A stretch of 64,000 bases of DNA from Hemerocallis citrina (Eukaryota > Streptophyta > Magnoliopsida > Asparagales > Asphodelaceae): positions 558,001 through 622,000 of the forward strand of contig JACEHZ010000372.1 of NCBI GenBank assembly GCA_017893485.1, given 5' to 3'. The position numbers and the translations under genes are program-made. This document shows, piece after piece, positions 33,923-49,864 of this stretch (positions are counted from its first letter, which is position 1; every line of letters begins with the position of its first letter). The notes under the pieces are model-generated. The model was not told where the DNA came from. It saw only the letters and a list, made by a program, of their open reading frames with translations, and made no database searches.

Positions 33923-34257
33923 GAAGAAGAGATCAGACGCAAAAACAAGGAAGATAGATAGAGAAGTTCGCAACAAGTAAAAGCTTTGATGGTAATGAGA
34001 GGGAGATCAACAGAATGTGGCCCTAGTGGGAGTTAGAATCATGGTAGATCAAAGTCAAGAAGTAAGAAGGCTTACAAGTACCACAACTGTGGCAAGAAAT
34101 GGCACTTCAAGAAGGATTGTTGATTCAAGAAGAAGAGTGGAGACCTTAAGTCATCAAATGCTCAAGGGAATGCGGTGAGTACCCGGTATGATGGTGAAGT
34201 TCTATACAGTGAGGCAACAACGGTGGTTAGAGGTAGAAAGCAGTTCTCTAGCATCTA

Positions 34258-37200
34258 GTTACTAGACTCAGGAACAACATGGCACATGACTTCCCGGAGA
34301 GTGTGGTTCCACACATTCGAATCAATCTCAGGAGGTTCTATACACATGGGTGATGATCATATTTTAGAAATAGTTGGTATTGGTACTATCAAGCTCAAAA
34401 TGTTTGATGGTACGGTTCGCACCATCCAAGAGGTACAGCACATGAAGAGCTTGAGGAAGAATCTATTTTCTTTGGGACAAATAGATAGCCTTGGAGTTTG
34501 ATCCATGTCAAAAATGGGGTCATGAAGATTGTCAGAGGCACGCTTATGGTCATGAATTCAGAAAGGATTGTAGCAAATCTATTCATGCTTAATGGAGAAA
34601 CACTGCAAGAAGCTGATGAGTGTGTCGCATCGACTAGCAAGGGAGAAGAGTCGACAGTGATGTGGCATCTCAAACTAGTCCATATGTCCGAACGCGGTTT
34701 GAAGATTCTCTCTGACCGGAAGTTGCTTCCAGGGCTCAAATCGGTGAATCTATCATTTTGTGAGCATTGTGTTACAAGTAAGCAGCATATATTGCAGTTC
34801 AGCAGATCTGAAGCCAAGATTAAATGCATTCTAGACTTAGTTCATTCTGATGTATGGGAATCACCGGAAATGTCCCTAGGAGGAGCAAAATACTTTATGT
34901 CTTTCATAGATGATACTCCAGGAGATTGTGGGTGTATCCAATCAAGAAGAAGTCAGATGTATTTTCAGTGTTCAAAGACTTCAAAGCGCAGGTAGAACTT
35001 GAATCTGGAAAGAAGATCAAGTGCTTGAGGACAGATAATGGAAGGAAGTATACAGATGGCGAGTTTCTCGAACTGTGTAAGCGAGAAGGTATTAAAAGAC
35101 AGTTCACGGTCACATACACACCTCAACAAAATGGAATGGCAGAGCGGATGAACATAACTATTGCAGAAAGGATGAGAGTTATGTTGCGGACTGCAGGTCA
35201 ACCCAACTCTTTTGGGGCAGAAGCAGCGAAAACTGCCTGTTATGTTATAAATCAGTCGCCATCTACGGCAATTGAGCTGAAGACACCTATGGAGATGTGG
35301 AATGGCAAGCCGGCGAATTACTCTACTTTACATTTGTTCGGATGTCCTGTGTATGTGATGTACAATGCCCAATAAAGAACGAAGTTGGACCCGAAAACCA
35401 GAAGGTGCATATTCTTAGGGTATGCTGACGATGTGAAGGGGTATCGCCTGTGGGATCTCACTACCCACAAGGTTGTTGTCAGCAGGGATGTGATCTTTGT
35501 AGAAAATCAGCTACACAAGAAAGATGGAAGCGATAACACGTTAAAGGAGAATCTAGAGACTACTACAGTTCAGGTGGAAGATAAACCAGATATAGATCTA
35601 GTTTCTTCTGAAGCAGCACCAGAGCACGAGGTACAAGAACCAGTCAAATCTGAGGCTCCAGAAATTTGTTGGTCAACTCGTGCGAGAAGACTGCCATCAT
35701 GGCACTCGGAGTATGTTACGGAGAGCATTGTTGCATACTGTCTTTTAACAAAGGATGGAGAGCCATCATCTTTCCAGGAGGCAATCAAATCTTGGATGTA
35801 TTATTGTGGATGGCAGCAATGCAGGAAGAAATTGAAGCTCCACACAAGAACAAGACGTGGGATCTTATTACGCTACCACAAGGAAGAAAGACCGTCGGCA
35901 ACAAATGGGTCTACAAGATCAAGCATGATGGTAATGGCCAAGTGGAGCAGTATCGTGAAAGATTGGTGGTAAAAAGATATGCTCAGAAAGAATGAATTGA
36001 CTTCAATGAGATTTTTTACCTGTGGTTCGACTCACGACAGTCAGAGTAGTCTTGGCGAAGTGTGCTACGTTTAACCTACATTTAGATAAGTTAGATGTGA
36101 AGACTATTTTTCGTCGTGGAGATCTTGAAGAAGAAATTTATATGCTCCAACCAGATGGTTTTGCTGAAACAGGCAAGGAGAACTTGGTTTGTAGGTTGAA
36201 CAAATCTCTGTATGGTCTCAAACAAGCGCCGAGGTGTCGATATAAGAGATTTGTTTCCTTCATTGTTAGCCTTGGATATAATAGGCTTAGTTCAGACCAT
36301 TGTACATATTACAAAAGGTTTGATGGTGAGGAAGATTATCCTATTGTTGTATGTGGATGACATGTTGGTAGCAGGCCCTAACAAAGATTGAATCCAAGAA
36401 TTAAAGACACGGTTGGCTATGGAATTTGACATGAAGACTTGGGACCAGCAAACAAGATTCTAGGGATGCAGATTCACCAAGACAGAAGTAACAGAAAGAC
36501 TTGGCTTTTCCAGAATAGCTACTTCAACAAAATCTTGCGGCGCTTCAATATGTAAGATTGTAAGCCAATTTCTACCCCACTTCTAATTTCAAGTTATCGT
36601 CCAAGATGTGTCATAGCAATGAAGCGGAGAAGAAGGAGATGTCTCAAGTACTGTATGCATTAGCAGTGGGAAGTTTGAAGTTTGCTATGATGTGTACAAG
36701 ACCAGACATTGCACAAGCAGTGGGAGCGGTTAGTCTATACATGGCAAATTCTGGTAGAAAGCATTGAAGAACAGTAAAGAGAATTCTGAGATACATCAGA
36801 AGAACCTCAGATGCTACATTATGTTTGGAGGATCAGAATTAACTGTAAGAGGCTATGTGGACTCAGATTTTACAGGCGATCGCGACAAAAGCAAATCCAC
36901 TACGGGCTATGTGTTTACACTTGTAGGAGCTGTAAGGTAGGTATCGAAACTGTAGACTGTTGTGGCTCTATCTACAACAGAAGTAGAATACATGACGGCT
37001 ACAGTAGCTTGCAAGGAAGTAGTCTGGATTCAAAGGTTATTAGAGGAGCTCGGGCACAAACATGAGAAGATTGTTCTATTTTGTGACTGTCAGAGTGTCT
37101 TGTACATCGCAAGGAATCCAACATTTTATTCACGGATAAAGCACATAAGAGTTCAGTATCACTTCGTTCAAGAAGTAGTGGAGGAAGGCGGTGTGGATAT

Positions 37201-37294
37201 GCACAAGATTCACATTGATGAGAACCTAGCAGATGTTATGACCAAACCAATCAACACAACAAGTTTGAATGATGTAGATCCTCGTGCGGCCTAG
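34258..37294 (+). pseudogene. copia-B pol (protease, integrase, RT, RNase H), broken
   Basis: Protease has LLDSGTTWHMTS at about 34261. The pre-integrase zinc region has WHLKLVHMSERGLKIL and FCEHCVTSKQ. The integrase triad lies in HSDVWES, RTDNGRKY and NGMAERMN. A frameshift near 34915 and a TAA near 35373 interrupt it. RT has VGNKWVYKIKHDGNGQVEQY, a TGA at 35994, LDVKTIFRRGDL and LYGLKQAPR, with YVDDMLVAG at about 36349 in a shifted frame. RNase H ends with STTEVEYMTA, FCDCQSVLYIARNP and ENLADVMTKP to a stop at 37292-37294. Confidence 0.92.
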
Positions 37295-37382
37295 TAGAAA
37301 CGTAAGTAGCATGAGAATGGCAAGGTAAAAAGGATTGTGTGGAGGCATGATTAATCCCCAATCAAGTTTTCAAGTGGGAGAA

Positions 37383-37967
37383 TATCGGCCATAATGTCAA
37401 TAAAAGTGGGTGAGGGCCCCACCATATGGGCCCCACACACCAAACCTGTTTGACAAATGGGAGAGTCGACACCGAATGCAGTGCTGATAGATGCAACCTT
37501 TGACAAACAAATGAGAATGGGAAAAAATGAAATGAAAAAAAGTCAACAAAGACAACTCCTTCCCTGGCTATAAATGGAGATCGGGAGAAGAGATTGAGAA
37601 TGCAGAGCAAAGTAAGGAAGAAGAAAGAAAAAGAGATTAGTAAAATGGAGTATCATAAGAGTGTTCTCAAGAGAAATAATATTATGTCTCCTTAGAGATA
37701 ATTTGTATACTTATATTTTTTCTCAAATTTGTGTGAGAGTATTTCACCTATTATAAGAGAGAGAGTGAAAATTGTACTCTTCTTATATTTAGAGAGAAGG
37801 TGTTGTGATCCATATTTTCAATAGTAAAATCCCACAACCTTGTCTGTAGTTTTTATCCCATCTCCCTTGGGAGTTTTTCCACGTAAAATATCCGTGTCCA
37901 CCTTATTTTTCACTTTCTCAATTTAACTTTAGTTGTGCGGTAGCTTCTTCCCATAACTTTCCTAATA
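37383..37967 (+). repeat. copia-B 3' LTR
   Basis: TATCGGCCATAATG ... CCTAATA, 585 bases, homologous to the 5' LTR. It differs by an insertion of CACCATATGGGCCC near 37420 and scattered substitutions, so the element is not young. Confidence 0.92.
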
Positions 37968-38021
37968 GACAAGATGTGTGGTCGACCGACCCAGGCTACT
38001 GACATTCTTTGAGACTACAAG

Positions 38022-41941
<3,920 letters not shown>

Positions 41942-41946
41942 ACAGG

Positions 41947-42467
41947 GTTCAACAGAGAGTGGGACAGTCGACCAACTGGTCAGGCTTCGGGTGTTGGCGA
42001 GATCAGGTGTAGTCTACCGCAACATGGTGCGGTCGACCGAAAGCGGCGCTGTGTGTTATTTGGGCGTTTAGATTTTGGGTCCAATAAGTTGTATTTATGT
42101 TTATCTTTTAAGGTTTACTTAAGGGTTATATAAGTGGTTGTAGACTCTAGGGTTTATATCAATCTATGATAAATCTAATCAATAGAGAGGATTTGTGAGC
42201 CATTATTATTGTACAACTTTAAGAGGGGTGAGTGCCGAGTGTTTTAAAGGCGAGAGAAAGAGATTGAGAGTTGTAATCTCTCTGTAATCTTTGTATTTTT
42301 TGGGGAATAAGAAGTATTGGTTATCTTTGCATATTATTGTATTCTTGTGAGATCTTGCGATTATTGTGGTGGCTTGTTCTTGGTGCATCTAGTTCTTGGA
42401 AGTTTTTATTGCTTGTGGTGTGCGTGTTCCGCAATTAGCACTACAAGTTGTATCAGATTCTATAACA
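41947..42467 (+). repeat. Last piece of the copia-A 3' LTR
   Basis: It parallels 9212-9757 almost throughout (TTCAACAGAGAGTGG, GGTCGACCG, GTGAGTGCCGAGTGTTT, GCTTGTTCTTGGTGCATCTA) and ends CTATAACA. No primer site follows, which shows it is a 3' LTR. Confidence 0.85.
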
Positions 42468-42826
42468 ATAGCGACCTCAGTATATTGTGACCGTTGTTCC
42501 CACTAGCAGCCACAGGTGGACCCGACCGCTAATAAAAGGTCGGGCTCCCACTCTCTTTCTCTCCACTTCATTTAGGATCTTCTTCTTCTTCTTCTTCTTC
42601 TTCTTCTTCTTCTTCTTCTTCTTCGAATCCCCAAAAACCCTAACCCCTAAATCCTCCAAAATCTCCACTCATTATCACTTATTCAATCCTTAATTGGGAC
42701 TCCTCTCACTTCATCGCTCCCATATATCTCTCCTCCAACTTTGAATCACAGATTCTTCCAAATCTCCAAATCTCCAAATCTCCAAACCTATTTACCAAAT
42801 CTGAAACCCTAAAGAGGTATGAATAA
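42468..42826 (+). other. Leader-exon-like region with (TTC)n upstream of SmD3
   Basis: 42468-42520 is flank shared with the interrupted repeat at 9048. From 42540 the sequence is pyrimidine-rich with a (TTC)n tract (42579-42625), AAACCCTAACCCCTAAA words, three CAAATCTC repeats and a donor-like AAAGAG|GTATGA at 42817. It looks like a 5' untranslated exon of a plant gene, but no coding exon can be tied to it. It may be a distal first exon for SmD3 or an orphaned promoter. Confidence 0.35.
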
Positions 42827-43046
42827 TATTTACTATTTTTAATGTTTGATTGATGTTGTTGGTTATGGTTATTTTACTTGTTGTTGTTGGAAATATTCTT
42901 AAATTTTGAAAATTGCCTCTCATTTAGTGTTGAATGTTGCTTAGGTACTGAGCTTCGCAAATTTGGTGAATTAGCATATTTCTGAGAATTATTTGCTACT
43001 TATTTTGTTAGTAATTAGATAAAAACCGTTTATTCATCCCTTTATG

Positions 43047-43360
43047 TAGGGCTGTAAATCGGAACGGACGGGACCGTACAACCATATGTTCAAGCTTGGA
43101 CCGAAATTCTACTCGGATGAGCTTATGTCCAGCTCAGTCCAGGTCGGGAAAAAATTTTATAGTCCGGACTCGGTTCGTTATTAAAGCAAAAGGCTATGCT
43201 TGTTCGGACAGACCGGGCTCGAACCGGATTCGGTAAAGCATCGGACCTAATAATTTGTTCGAGTTCGGTTCGTATAACAGTTCAGACGGTCCACAGTCGA
43301 GCCATTTCTCAAGCCAGACTCGGACGGACGACGTACCGTCATGTTCATTTTACAGCCCTA
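43047..43360. mobile_element. hAT-type MITE with 8-base target duplication
   Basis: The terminal inverted repeats are TAGGGCTGTAAAT and ATTTTACAGCCCTA. The flanks are CCTTTATG on both sides (43039-43046, 43361-43368). It is 314 bases, rich in CGGACGG / GTTCGG words, with no coding sequence. The exact 8-base duplication identifies the hAT superfamily. Confidence 0.92.
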
Positions 43361-43734
43361 CCTTTATGTATAGATATGGATCAAAAAATGTATGTTTGGT
43401 TATATTGTTAGTGATTAGACTATAAGTAAAAAAATCATCTCATTTTTTGTGTTAGTCACTTTGGGGAGGAATATTTGCAATAAGGTGGTGATTGTGATGA
43501 TTTTTTTGTGTAATGTCGCATCCGAATAAATCAAGTTTGAGGTTATATTGTGTTCGTTGTTGTTGAAAAACTTAGAAGTCTAAGTTGCTGTGTTCTCTTA
43601 TTTGTTTATTCGTTAATCGACTAATATTTTCAATCATAATTTGTAAGGTAATCATTACGAATATTTTTGTTTGTTTTTTTCTCCAAGAGAGCAATCTCTC
43701 TAGAATGAGCCAAGTGTCTCTATATAATTGAGAC

Positions 43735-43990
43735 AATATCGCTATTCTCATCAGCGACTTCTGATGAGAATAGCAGCAACAAACAAAAAAACTCAAAAAA
43801 AATTATACGAGCGCCCGCTATTAACATTAACGGTTTAATAAATGAGTAAGCCGTCAATAAAAATAGCAGCCGCTACTGACGTGTCAATAACTAGCTCACA
43901 AATTAGTTTGAAAAGTGTCATACTTTTACAAATAGTTTCAAAAAATGGCTTCAGTACGTATAAACAAAATCCTATAAAAGTCGTTGCCGA
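43735..43990 (-). repeat. Interspersed repeat, copy B
   Basis: This is the reverse-orientation copy of the 8735-9048 family (see that entry). It ends within about 10 bases of the SmD3 promoter motifs. It also contains a local palindrome, GCTATTCTCATCAGCGACTT / CTGATGAGAATAGC, around 43740-43775. Confidence 0.6.
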
Positions 43991-43993
43991 TAA

Positions 43994-44140
43994 TAAACGG
44001 GCCGGCCCAAACCCCAGATCCGGCCCAAAGAGATACTCGGATACACCTCACTACCGTCGCTGCTAGGGTTTAAGACCCGACAGAAAACGAAGAGGGAATA
44101 ATAATAATAATCAAAAACTCAAAAACCAGAAACCCTAGAA
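43994..44140 (+). promoter_or_regulatory. SmD3 proximal promoter: GGCCCA and telo-box motifs
   Basis: AAACGGGCCGGCCCAAACC (about 43996-44014) and GGCCCAAAG hold site-II type GGCCCA elements. CTAGGGTTT at 44063-44071 and AAACCCTAG at 44130-44138 are telo-boxes. This pair is known to drive plant genes for translation and RNA processing in dividing cells. An (AAG)n tract precedes the ATG. Confidence 0.6.
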
Positions 44141-44180
44141 AGCGAGAGAAGGGAAGAAGAAGAAGAAGAAGAAGAAGAGG

Positions 44181-44391
44181 ATGAGTCGGAGTTTGGGGAT
44201 TCCGGTGAAGCTCCTCCACGAGGCGGCGGGTCACGTGGTGACGGTGGAGCTGAAGAGCGGCGAGCTCTACAGAGGGAGCATGATCGAGTGCGAGGACAAC
44301 TGGAACTGCCAGCTCGAAAACATCACCTACACCGCTAAGGTCTGATGAGATTCTTGATAGGGTTTTAGATTCCTTTTCTTGAATTTGCTTG

Positions 44392-44432
<41 letters not shown>

Positions 44433-47400
44433 CAATAATTCATTACTTGATGGGCTCTGTACTAATGTTAAGGTGAAAATAGAGTCCAACATGTTGTAAT
44501 TTTAACAATTATTTTTAGAGAAATAGAGTATGTTTAGTCAAAAGTTAGTGATTATTATTAACGACGGTGTTGCATTTTATGTGATTTGCATATGGTGTTC
44601 TGTGTGTATGCATTGTATTCTGATTTGTATGCGCACCTGATTTTTAATTGTGTAGAAAAAGTTTGATTATGACCAAATTAGCTTATGTTCTAGCACTGTC
44701 ATGTTTACCCGGATCCGACCCGAACCAAACCAGACTTGGACCTGGCACTGGACCGGAACCAACCCGATCTATACGGGTCCAGGTCCGGGTCCGGGTTCTA
44801 AAATAAGACCCAATGCACTTTCCGGTTCGGGTCCGGGTCCGCTCAAAATAGACCCGGGTCCGTAAAAAAATACCCCAACAAAATATGGAATTTGAATAAT
44901 TAGGTTATAGGGATATACTTGTGAATAGTAATTGTTGAAGATAGATGTGTAAAATGTAAATATAATATTCATTCATGTACTTAAGTGCAAAAATTGTTGG
45001 GATCGTGGGGTATCGGGTACAAAAATACTTAAGTGAAAATATTTATTTCCCGCTATCGGATCCGACCGGTAGATTTTTTTAACTAGGACTCGGACCCGAT
45101 TCTCGCAAGTCTGGGTTCGAGTCCAATTTTTGGACCTGTGAGGTACCGGGTCCGGGTAGTGGAGGAACCGATCCGATAGGACCTTATAGTAGCTCTACTG
45201 TTAACCTTGATTAGGACCGAGTTAGCTCTCTTTAGAGGGTTTGTAGGATCAAGCTGAGTTGGGTGGCATCTTGGTGAGATGGGTTTTTGACATTGGGGTA
45301 AGGAAAGTTGTGTTTGGGACCCACTTTACATCTCTAATATTATAATGAAAGAAGACTTTAGTGTCATTTGTCATTTTGTCATGCTACCAACATGTACGTC
45401 ACACGTACATAACTAATATAAAGGAGGTTTCCGGTTCGAATCCTTCCTACGTCAAAATTTTTATTTTTATTTTTTGAAATTACTAAAACGTGCGATGCAC
45501 GTGTAAATTACTAGTTAACGAGAAATTGACTACAACCTAGTTGCGTTTGTGGGATTTCACCATGTTGCCACTCTTTCTCCTCCCTTCTCTTTAGCTTTGC
45601 ATTTCAAGCGAGTGCTTGTTCTTTGGGGTGCTCTTCATGAAGCACATTGGTAGAGGCCAATGGTCCGTTGACGACTAGTTTATACCTTTGGCCTTAACTT
45701 GCAGAGGTAACTCAAGTCGGTTGGTTTCATGTTTCCGTTTATTTGTGTCAACTTGCTCTGGGGGTTTGCTTTCTCCTGAGTAATTGAATAAGGTGAGTCA
45801 TCCCAGGTGGTTGTCTTTACTAATTAGGTGTTTATTCTATATTTAGGATGCGATGTCGGTTATGGATTCTGAATGATCGGTTATGGATTCTGAATGATTG
45901 TGATTCATTGGTTGTGTGTACTTGTGTATTGTAGGATTGTTAAGGAGAAAGTTTAATACTAACAACCACTTCCGGTTCCTAAGTGGAATGGGTGATGATT
46001 ATAGTTTTTTTGGTTGCGAAAATTGAAGTTGAAAATGAAAAACAAATTCTGCTTGTTCTGATTACCATTTGAAGAATGGATCATTTATTAGATTGGTTGA
46101 AGACTTGAAGGCCCCATGTCATGCCAAATGAATTAACCTAAATTGTCTTGTAAGGTTCTTCATTATTCAACTATTCATTCAGTCCCCATAAATTTTCATG
46201 TTGGGTAGAAATTTAATGGTGAACCCTGATTTTTTTTATATCCATCATAATGTCCTCCATGTTTATTTTATTTTCATCTCTGTTTATGCTCGAATTCAAT
46301 TTTTAATTTCATACTTCAATCTATTTTCAATGCTAGTTTACTAAGAAAAAAAATCTCCCATTTCATCCGTCTAAACATACATATGTTGTCCCTGCATCTC
46401 GCTACTAGCCATTTCAAGCATGCAAGAAGGGTTCATGGTCCACATAATGTCAAATACTTGAGTGAACTTTTAATTAGCAAATGTCAGTATCATCAGCCAG
46501 GTTCATTCTTTAGCTTGAAATTAGCTAATACTGTGTATTTGCATTGTATGGAGATGTAAGCCTATAGTTTGTATGCCTACGCAGCACCAAATTGCAATAA
46601 GAGCGGTGTGCTTGTGGTGGATATATATCAGATACAATATTTGTTCCCCATGTGCTGAAAATTGATGTGATCAATGCTCATACCGAAACAAAACGTAAAA
46701 AGTCCACCAGGTCCCAGATGCATTGGGCACCCATTAAACATAGTTGGGTTTTATGTTTAAATAAAAGATGTCATCTTCTGTTGGTGGTTAATATGAGTAC
46801 AACATCATCTACATCATGTCATTGTGCTAATCATTTTCCCACCTCAAGGAAGGCTGGAAGAGCAAGGAAGGAGAAAAGATGACAACTCAGAAATAGGAAA
46901 AGCGGTATTGTGCGAGAGAGAGAGAGAGGAAGAGTGGGTGGTCGAATGGTGAGGGAAGCAAATTAATGCTGATTAGGTTGGTTCAGGACCATTGTGTTTG
47001 CTTTCTTGAATTAAAAGGCAGTGATGATTCGATTTACATCTCATGGTCTTAATCAGAAAGTAAACCGTGAATTAGTATGTATAGTGTCTCCATATCCTTT
47101 TTGTGGAATTGTTGTGCTGAACATAATAAATGTAGACCGCATGCTGCCATATTTAAGTCTCTGTTGACAAGGATGGTCTAAACCATGTTATTCAATCTTG
47201 TTTGAGGGTTTTGAGTTTTGTGTCTTATATTTGTTTGATTGAAATATTCTTGGAATTTCCCGTCATTTACTGTTCTGCGTTGTCTTGTCTAAATCTTTTT
47301 CTTGTAAGTAGATATGGGTTGAGTATGTGCTTCTCTTATTCGTAGGATGGGAAAACATCACAACTTGAGCATGTTTTCATTAGAGGCAGCAAAGTCCGGT

Positions 47401-49864
47401 AAGTTTGCTGTGGGGATATTATCTTTTGACATACACAGAGATATTTTTCTATAGTTTATATAATTAATGTTATGCACTTGCTGCAGGTTCATGGTCATAC
47501 CTGATATGCTGAAAAATGCTCCAATGTTCAAACGGTTGGATGCAAGAATTAAGGTGAGCAATGTGAATTCTTTATAATCTTAATTATGACTGATGATTCT
47601 ATATTACTTGATTTATTTCTTCCTATCCATTTGTATCAATGTAGGGTAAAGGCTCCAGCCTCGGAGTTGGCCGTGGGCGTGCAGTTGCTATGCGTGCAAG
47701 GGTAAGTTTTATTTTGATTAGTAGATTAGTTTTCTTTCTATTCTGTACTTTACATTGATCTTAATCTTAATTTTCTAAGATTAAATTAGTGTAAATGTTA
47801 AAAAACATTATTGTGATATATACTTTCTTTTTAATTTAATTAGTTAATGCTTCGACAATTTCTTTTTGGTAGTTAAAAAAGGGTATCATCCTTGGAACAA
47901 GACTATACTCATTAATTTTTGGTATGCATTAATTGATGATACGATATTGCTGTTGGGGGGTAAATTGAGGACTTTAATGGGGTCAGTTATTCAATGGAAT
48001 CTCGCTTTTTCTATTGTCCAATTTGAGGGAAAGCATGATTCAAGCAAAAAAACACATCTTTTTCAACGGCAGTGGATTCTGATTCGCCTTCCATCCCCTT
48101 ACCAACGGGATTTCCTTATCAAACCTAGCATACCTATTCATTAAATCAGGCAACTCATGAGGAAGTCGATCTAATCACTCTTTAGACGGGCCTCCTCGAA
48201 TTCTCTTCCCAATCGAGCAGAAGATTGAGTTAGCTGCCAAGCAAGTCCGCTCGTCGTCCTTGAATTCATCTATATGCTTATTGATCTTGTTTGTGCTCCA
48301 CGAAGGGATGGACCAAGCCAATATTCAAATTCTTCTGGGGACTCTAAAAAAGTCTTCCATTGGACCTAACCTTGTTTTTATTTACAGAACTTGTGTCCTT
48401 ATAGAGGATATCGGTATTGTTTTTTCTTCCAACTTCGATACATATTTTTGGGGTAATGCTTTAAAGTTTTTTCTACGATGAGCATTGATAACATCACTTG
48501 TTTTCAGCAACGAATTTTTTGTCTTCAAATTTGCAAAGTAATTCTTCATCTAATCTTACCACAAAGTAAGCTATCCAAAATTGTAACAGCAGATGATTAA
48601 ATTGCTGATGTGATACTACTCATTTCAGTTTGTGTACACCCCCCATGTGTTTATTCCCCGTACCTCTTTCCCTCTTTTTGTGCCTTACCCTGGCTACATT
48701 AGCTCATGGCCTTGTTGACAAGATAATTAATATCGGTGATAATTCAAAATACTAACAAGTACAAATTTCACTACCCAGCCACCCTGATATTTTGACTAAG
48801 GACATAAGATAACCCCCCAATGTTTATTTTGCTAATCACTGTCCTTCCTGTGTCAAATCTGTAGCTATCATGTGAAGTGCACATGCTGTTAAATTAGTTA
48901 TTTTAATCTTAGTAAAGTTAGTTGTTTAATTTAGAAGAGAAGAAGGGAAAGGGCGACGGTGGTATCGGCTATGATGGACATGGGAAGAAAAGTAGGGTAA
49001 GAATTTGTGAGAGAAAGGAGCTAGTGGTGATCAGGATGGTGATTGTGGTGTTGTAACCATGGGGAAAGAGAAAGGGTTCAATGGAGTAATGTGGTGGAGG
49101 TGGTGGTGGCTTCCGCGGTAATGGTCATGTTGGAAAGAGGAGAGGGTTTCAGGTTGGGGTTGGACTAGGGGGGTAATGAGGTATGTGCGGTGGCCAACAG
49201 GGAAAGATAAAGTTAAGTAGTTGGGAGGTTGGAGAGAAAAGGGCTGATGGTGGCGGTGACGGCAGCAGCGACGAGGAAAGGATAAGGCAGGGGAAGAGGG
49301 AGGAGGATGAAATAGGTAAAATCTTATGACATGTTCATTGATGTTAGTTAGTCATTGCCTTTCTTCTCTGCCAAAATATAGTTGACCAGTATGTTTCTCT
49401 AGTCATATTCGAGAGGGGTTTAGTGATTCTATCCTTAAGAAATCTTTCAATTTGGTGGGATTAAAGATTGACGAACTTTACCCTCGGACCTTCCCACTTT
49501 GTGGAGGAAAGTCCTTTCCTTTCGTTTCCCTTCCTTTTCCTTTTCCTTTTCCTTTTCCTCAAGACAAATTACCCTTTCCACAATTGTTGACAAGTAGCAC
49601 TGGAAAATTTTTACTTTTTCCTGAGAACTTTTGCCTCGTGTGAGGAGATAGCATCGACATATGTTAACCATGCTTTATTGTTTGTGCACATAACTGATTT
49701 CATCAAGGGTATTGAATGCTTTTTATGAATACACACCAATGCACTTGTGTATTGCTGCTAAGTTTCAGTTTTTAATTACTCAGCTATTCCCTGTGCAGGC
49801 TCAAACTGCAGGTCGTGGTGGTCCTACTCCGGGTAGGGGTGTTGTGCCCCCCGTGAGGAGGTAG
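44181..49864 (+). CDS. SmD3: Small nuclear ribonucleoprotein SmD3 (five coding exons)
   Basis: The coding exons are 44181-44339, 47346-47398, 47487-47553, 47645-47701 and 49799-49864, all GT-AG, giving 133 residues. The start is [20 protein letters not shown], the canonical SmD3 N-terminus. Sm1 covers about residues 18-52 ([27 protein letters not shown]). Sm2 covers about 60-80 ([17 protein letters not shown]). The tail has [12 protein letters not shown] and [10 protein letters not shown] ending VPPVRR, the Arg-Gly region usually symmetrically dimethylated. The protein is part of the heptameric Sm ring on U1, U2, U4 and U5 snRNAs. Introns 1 (3.0 kb) and 4 (2.1 kb) are long and carry repeats. 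Length matches plant SmD3 (about 130 residues). Confidence 0.97.
44393..44432. repeat. (ATT)n microsatellite in SmD3 intron 1
   Basis: About thirteen ATT units shortly after the first donor site. Confidence 0.9.
44700..45190. repeat. GGGTCCGG-rich insertion in SmD3 intron 1
   Basis: CCGGATCCGACCCGAACC, GGTCCAGGTCCGGGTCCGGG, GACCCGGGTCCG and GTACCGGGTCCGGGTAG words stand out against the AT-rich intron. Opposite-sense motifs at the two sides suggest a hAT-like non-autonomous element, but I could not fix its ends. Confidence 0.4.
45331..45514 (+). mobile_element. 184-base non-autonomous Helitron in SmD3 intron 1
   Basis: The 5' end A|TCTCTAATATTATAATG and the 3' end ACGTGCGATGCACGT hairpin, then GTAAATTACTAG|T, fulfil all Helitron end rules. 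It lies between A (45330) and T (45515). A perfect pol III B-box motif, GGTTCGAATCC, is at 45433-45443. Confidence 0.88.
47866..48500. other. Unassigned insertion-like segment in SmD3 intron 4
   Basis: This stretch is richer in codon-like sequence than the surrounding intron and contains two open forward frames (47866-48144 and 48260-48481). No family is recognised. A further GGTGG/GGAGA-rich block lies at 48930-49310. Both are probably transposon debris. Confidence 0.3.

Larger units (their letters stand above)
32789..37967 (+). mobile_element. copia-B: complete-length Ty1/copia element with a perfect target duplication
   Basis: LTRs are 32789-33344 and 37383-37967. The target duplication GACAA is at 32784-32788 and 37968-37972. 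The primer site TGGTATCAGAGC is at 33346-33357. The purine tract GTGGGAGAA precedes the 3' LTR. The domain order gag, protease, integrase, RT, RNase H is standard for Ty1/copia. Numerous stops and frameshifts make it inactive. It is inserted in the copia-A 3' LTR at GGTCGACCGAC. Confidence 0.95.

Noticed and set aside
44070..44492. 140-codon reverse frame over SmD3 exon 1
   Set aside because: It is antisense to a clearly conserved SmD3 exon and includes poly-Ile from an ATT microsatellite.
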